NCBI GenBank assembly: GCA_023819365.1
Contig: JAMWBP010000018.1
Coordinates: 1-8,236 of the forward strand
From: Candidatus Omnitrophota bacterium
GTDB lineage: Bacteria; Ratteibacteria; UBA8468; B48-G9; JAFGKM01
DNA: 8,236 bases
Reading direction: 5' to 3'
The position numbers and the translations under genes were made by a program. Shown here one piece after another: positions 5,713 through 8,236 of the stretch. Each line of letters opens with the position of its first letter. Within the stretch, counting starts at the first letter, position 1. Under the pieces are notes generated by a model, which saw nothing but the letters and a program-made list of their open reading frames with translations, made no database searches and was not told the DNA's origin.

Positions 5713-8093
5713 TTTATTGAAATGGTTGCCTCCCCTTTTTCAATGCCTTCTGATTGAGCAATAAGTTTAACAGTCCCTTTTTTACCTTCCAACGACCTTA
5801 TATATACAACACATCTTCCATGGAATACCTTTCTGTGAGGTAGATAGAATGGCTCTGTAGATGTAGGGTCTCCATTGTCCACAGCAAGGATTTCAGCAGG
5901 TCCTTCAATTTTAAAGTAAACCATATTGTTTGCATCAGGACACAATGTGCCTTTCTCATCAGTAATATCTACATAGACAAAAACCATATCATCACCATCA
6001 CCTTTCATTTCTTTCCTGTCAGGTACAAGGTTTATTTTTGATGGAATACCTGCTGTTCTTATAATAGTTTCTTTTACAGGACTTCCCTTCTCATCATATG
6101 CAACTGCTTTCAATTCACCCGGCTGGTATTCCACATACCAGACAAGGCGGTATCTGTTAAGTAGATTTTTAGGGCATTTACTTTTTATACCATAGGACCT
6201 ACCATTTACAAATAGTTCTACTGTATTCCAGGATGTATAACAGTGAACAGGTATTGTCTTTCCTTCATATCCATACCATGTCCAGTGGGGTAGTAGATGA
6301 AGTGTCCCTTTTTTATGTGCCCATCTACTCTGATACAGATAAAACCTATCTTTCGGGATACCGCAAAGGTCAATAATTCCAAAGTATGAACTTCTGCTCG
6401 GCCATTCTTCATAATACGGGGTTGGCTCTCCAAGATAGTCAAAGCCGGTCCAGACAAACTCTCCCATTATAAAAGGATGCTCATCCTGTGCACGAAATTC
6501 TACATCAGGTATATTTGCCCACTCAGGACAGGATAGGTCATAACTGTTTACCTGAAGGTTTTTTCTTTTATGATTGTTTCCAATGTATCTCTCTTCTTCT
6601 GCAGGAAAGAAATACTCACCCCTTGAACTTATACAGGATGCGGTCTCACTTCCATACATTGGTTTTCCTGGAAGTATTTGATGGTATTTTCCATAGCTTT
6701 CTGGTTTGTAGTTCCAGCCAGGGATATCCACAATACTTGCAAGTCCATTTTTTATTGCTTCTTCAGGGATATTAAAAGCAGATGTAGTAGGTCTGGATGG
6801 GTCTTCTTCTTTACAGATATTATGCAGGAATTTTGCTATTTTTGCTCCGTTTTCAGGGTCTGTTTGTTCCGGTATCTCATTTCCTATACTCCACATAATA
6901 ATAGAAGGATGGTTCCTGTCTCTTCTTATCATCGCACGAAGGTCTTTTTCAGCCCATCTATCAAAAAGGGTATTGTATCCATTTGGACACTTATGTATCT
7001 TCCACTCGTCAAATGCCTCATCAATTACAAGGAAACCCATTTCATCTGTCAGTTCAAGTAGTTCAGGTGCAGGTGGATTATGACTGGTTCTTATAGCATT
7101 ACATCCCATCTCTTTAAGAAGTGTAAGTTGTCTTTTCAGTGCTGCCTTATTTATTGCAGTTCCTATAGGTCCAAGGTCATGATGCAGACATACACCTTTA
7201 AACTTTACATGCCTTTTATTTAAAAAGAAGCCATTGTTCGGGTCAAAAATAAGGTCCCTTATTCCAAATTTTGTTTCATACCAGTCCACTATTATACCTT
7301 CTACTTTTATTGTAGAAGATGCGGTATAAAGATTAGGTGTCTCTATATCCCAAAAGAAAGGTGATTTTATAAACATCTCCTGATAGGTTGTATCTTTTTC
7401 GTTAATATTTCTTCTCTCTATAGCAGATGCAACCTTTTTTCCTTCAGGTGAGATTATAGCGGTTTCTATCTCAATCTGTTTATCTTCTCCATAATGGTTT
7501 TCAATCTCAGTTCTAATGTTAATCCTTGCCTCTTTTTCATCTATGATATATGTGGTTATATATGTTCCCCATTGTGATATGTGGATAGGGCTCAAGATGA
7601 CAAGTCGTACATTCCTGTATATCCCAGCGCCTGGATACCACCTTGAAGAATGTGGCTTATTGTCAACTGAGACAACAAGGGTGTTTTCTCCTTCTTTGAT
7701 AAATTCAGTGATATCAAATGCAAATGAAGAATAACCATATGGCCATTCACCTACAAAATTTTCATTTACATAGACCCTGCTATGGCTCATTACCCCATCA
7801 AATTCAATCCTTAACCTTTTTGTTTTTATATCATAAGGCAGGTTAAACCTAAGACGGTAGTATCCTTTGCCTGTGTGGGGTAATGCCCCTGTATTTCCTA
7901 AAAACACTAATTTCTTATCTCCATAATTTATAACCTGTGGGTCATTTTCAGGACTAAAAGGTCCTTTTATTGCCCAGTCGTGGGGAATCTGGACATCTTC
8001 CCATTTAGAATCATCAAAGTCACTTTTTATTGCTTCAGGAAAGTCCCCTTTCTGGAACTTCCATCCATATTTTAGTGATTTTATTTCCCGCAT
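5709..8093 (-). CDS. Glycoside hydrolase family 2 (beta-galactosidase-like), cytoplasmic
   Basis: A retaining exo-beta-glycosidase of 794 residues. Domain order: N-terminal sugar-binding jelly roll (about 1-168; FQKGDFP, IPHDWAI, GKGYYR, FDGVM, WYPGAGIYRNV), Ig-like domain (170-278), TIM barrel (about 280-595), then a DUF4982-like domain (600-665; HLLPHWTWYGYEG, ELFVNG) and an Ig-like C-terminal domain (685-794). SIGNEI carries the acid/base E406. By comparison with LacZ and glucuronidase the nucleophile is E483 (MYGSETAS) and GEFVWTGFDYLGEP (544-557) is the following barrel strand. RTSHNPP (335-341) is the usual GH2 motif. No signal peptide is visible, so it should act on imported oligosaccharides. 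Substrate (beta-galactoside, glucuronide, other) cannot be decided from sequence alone. AAGGA (8100-8104) six bases before the ATG supports the start. It is the first gene of the minus-strand unit and overlaps the radical SAM gene by 4 bases. Confidence 0.93.
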   Translation of the reverse strand: MREIKSLKYGWKFQKGDFPEAIKSDFDDSKWEDVQIPHDWAIKGPFSPENDPQVINYGDKKLVFLGNTGALPHTGKGYYRLRFNLPYDIKTKRLRIEFDGVMSHSRVYVNENFVGEWPYGYSSFAFDITEFIKEGENTLVVSVDNKPHSSRWYPGAGIYRNVRLVILSPIHISQWGTYITTYIIDEKEARINIRTEIENHYGEDKQIEIETAIISPEGKKVASAIERRNINEKDTTYQEMFIKSPFFWDIETPNLYTASSTIKVEGIIVDWYETKFGIRDLIFDPNNGFFLNKRHVKFKGVCLHHDLGPIGTAINKAALKRQLTLLKEMGCNAIRTSHNPPAPELLELTDEMGFLVIDEAFDEWKIHKCPNGYNTLFDRWAEKDLRAMIRRDRNHPSIIMWSIGNEIPEQTDPENGAKIAKFLHNICKEEDPSRPTTSAFNIPEEAIKNGLASIVDIPGWNYKPESYGKYHQILPGKPMYGSETASCISSRGEYFFPAEEERYIGNNHKRKNLQVNSYDLSCPEWANIPDVEFRAQDEHPFIMGEFVWTGFDYLGEPTPYYEEWPSRSSYFGIIDLCGIPKDRFYLYQSRWAHKKGTLHLLPHWTWYGYEGKTIPVHCYTSWNTVELFVNGRSYGIKSKCPKNLLNRYRLVWYVEYQPGELKAVAYDEKGSPVKETIIRTAGIPSKINLVPDRKEMKGDGDDMVFVYVDITDEKGTLCPDANNMVYFKIEGPAEILAVDNGDPTSTEPFYLPHRKVFHGRCVVYIRSLEGKKGTVKLIAQSEGIEKGEATISIK

Positions 8094-8104
8094 AGCATTT
8101 CCTT

Positions 8105-8133
8105 TTGAGTGTTGTAGTAAATAATGATATTCT
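8105..8133 (+). promoter_or_regulatory. Candidate promoter for the glycerate kinase gene
   Basis: TTGAGT (8105-8110) and TATTCT (8128-8133) are spaced by 17 bases, and TGA directly before the -10 forms an extended TGn element. Transcription would start near 8140, leaving a leader of about 20 bases with only a weak purine-rich ribosome site (AAAGAG, 8148-8153). Confidence 0.5.
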
Positions 8134-8139
8134 ATTATA
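8134..8139 (-). promoter_or_regulatory. Candidate -10 box for the GH2-headed operon
   Basis: The - strand reads a perfect TATAAT at 8139-8134. No good -35 is seen at the normal distance; it would fall at the first codon of the divergent gene. Transcription would start near 8127 with a leader of roughly 33 bases containing the AAGGA ribosome site. The box directly adjoins the opposite-strand -10 (8128-8133). Confidence 0.45.
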
Positions 8140-8160
8140 TAAAAGACAAAGAGACAAATT

Positions 8161-8236
8161 ATGAAAATTATTATAGCGCCTGCATCTTATAAGGGAAGTA
8201 TGACAAATATTGAGGCAGCAGATATTATGAAAAAAG
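8161..8236 (+). CDS. glxK: Glycerate kinase, N-terminal fragment (cut by window end)
   Basis: The first 25 residues read MKIIIAPASYKGSM followed by TNIEAADIMKK. This matches the start of the GarK/GlxK-type glycerate kinase family (MKIVIAPDSxKxSLSAxEAAxAI), which phosphorylates glycerate to 2- or 3-phosphoglycerate and feeds glycolysis. The usual Asp of APDS is Ala here (APAS). The rest of the gene lies beyond the window, so integrity and active site cannot be judged. It is divergent from the GH2 gene with 67 bases between the start codons, suggesting shared control of sugar-related genes. Confidence 0.8.
   Translation, partial: MKIIIAPASYKGSMTNIEAADIMKK

Noticed and set aside
6678..7061. A 127-codon open frame on the + strand opposite the GH2 gene.
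   Set aside because: It runs antisense within conserved GH2 barrel sequence, is rich in Phe, Cys and Tyr as reverse-strand readings often are, and has no family resemblance.
1..8236. CRISPR arrays, tRNA or rRNA genes, insertion sequences, inverted terminal repeats.
   Set aside because: Coding sequence covers nearly the whole window, the longest non-coding stretch is 67 bases, and no repeated units or RNA-gene patterns were seen by reading.

Overview
The window is A+T-rich with bacterial-style gene packing: stop/start overlaps of the ATGA type, GGAGG-like ribosome sites before some genes, and sigma70-like -10 boxes. The gene content (GlmS, a GAF-ANTAR regulator, a YhcC-type radical SAM protein, a GH2 glycosidase with extra C-terminal domains, a DUF763 protein) suggests a bacterium. 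DUF763 and the heavy use of ATA and AGA/AGG codons would fit an uncultivated or thermophile-related lineage. No marker gene here fixes the phylum, so that placement is inference.

Left part (1-2300, + strand): amino-sugar synthesis. The tail of an unidentified gene overlaps by ATGA with a GNAT acetyltransferase that closely resembles eukaryotic glucosamine-6-phosphate N-acetyltransferase (Gna1). Four bases later comes glmS, which makes glucosamine-6-phosphate. Together they would convert fructose-6-phosphate to N-acetylglucosamine-6-phosphate. glmS is split by one in-frame TAG (1146-1148) in the linker between the glutaminase and isomerase halves. Counted as one residue, that codon lets the linker align with the E. 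coli linker without a gap. The remaining question is whether this is a true split gene, a nonsense mutation or sequence error, or a read-through/recoded UAG.

Middle and right part (2305-8093, - strand): one tightly packed unit read from right to left. Its order is a cytoplasmic GH2 beta-glycosidase, a YhcC-type radical SAM protein (4-base overlap), a GAF-ANTAR RNA-binding regulator (34-base gap with a possible internal promoter), an endonuclease III-related glycosylase lacking the lyase lysine and the Fe-S cysteines (abutting), and a DUF763 protein (4-base overlap). It converges on glmS with only 4 bases between the stop codons. The last three genes look like a regulator plus DNA-repair module placed downstream of a sugar-hydrolase gene.

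Right edge (8094-8236): a 67-base divergent promoter region with back-to-back -10 boxes, then the start of a glycerate kinase gene on the + strand, cut by the window end. No rRNA, tRNA, CRISPR array, insertion sequence or long repeat was seen. No novel multi-gene system is proven. The best leads are the amber codon in glmS, the Gna1-like enzyme beside it, and the glycosylase-DUF763 pair.
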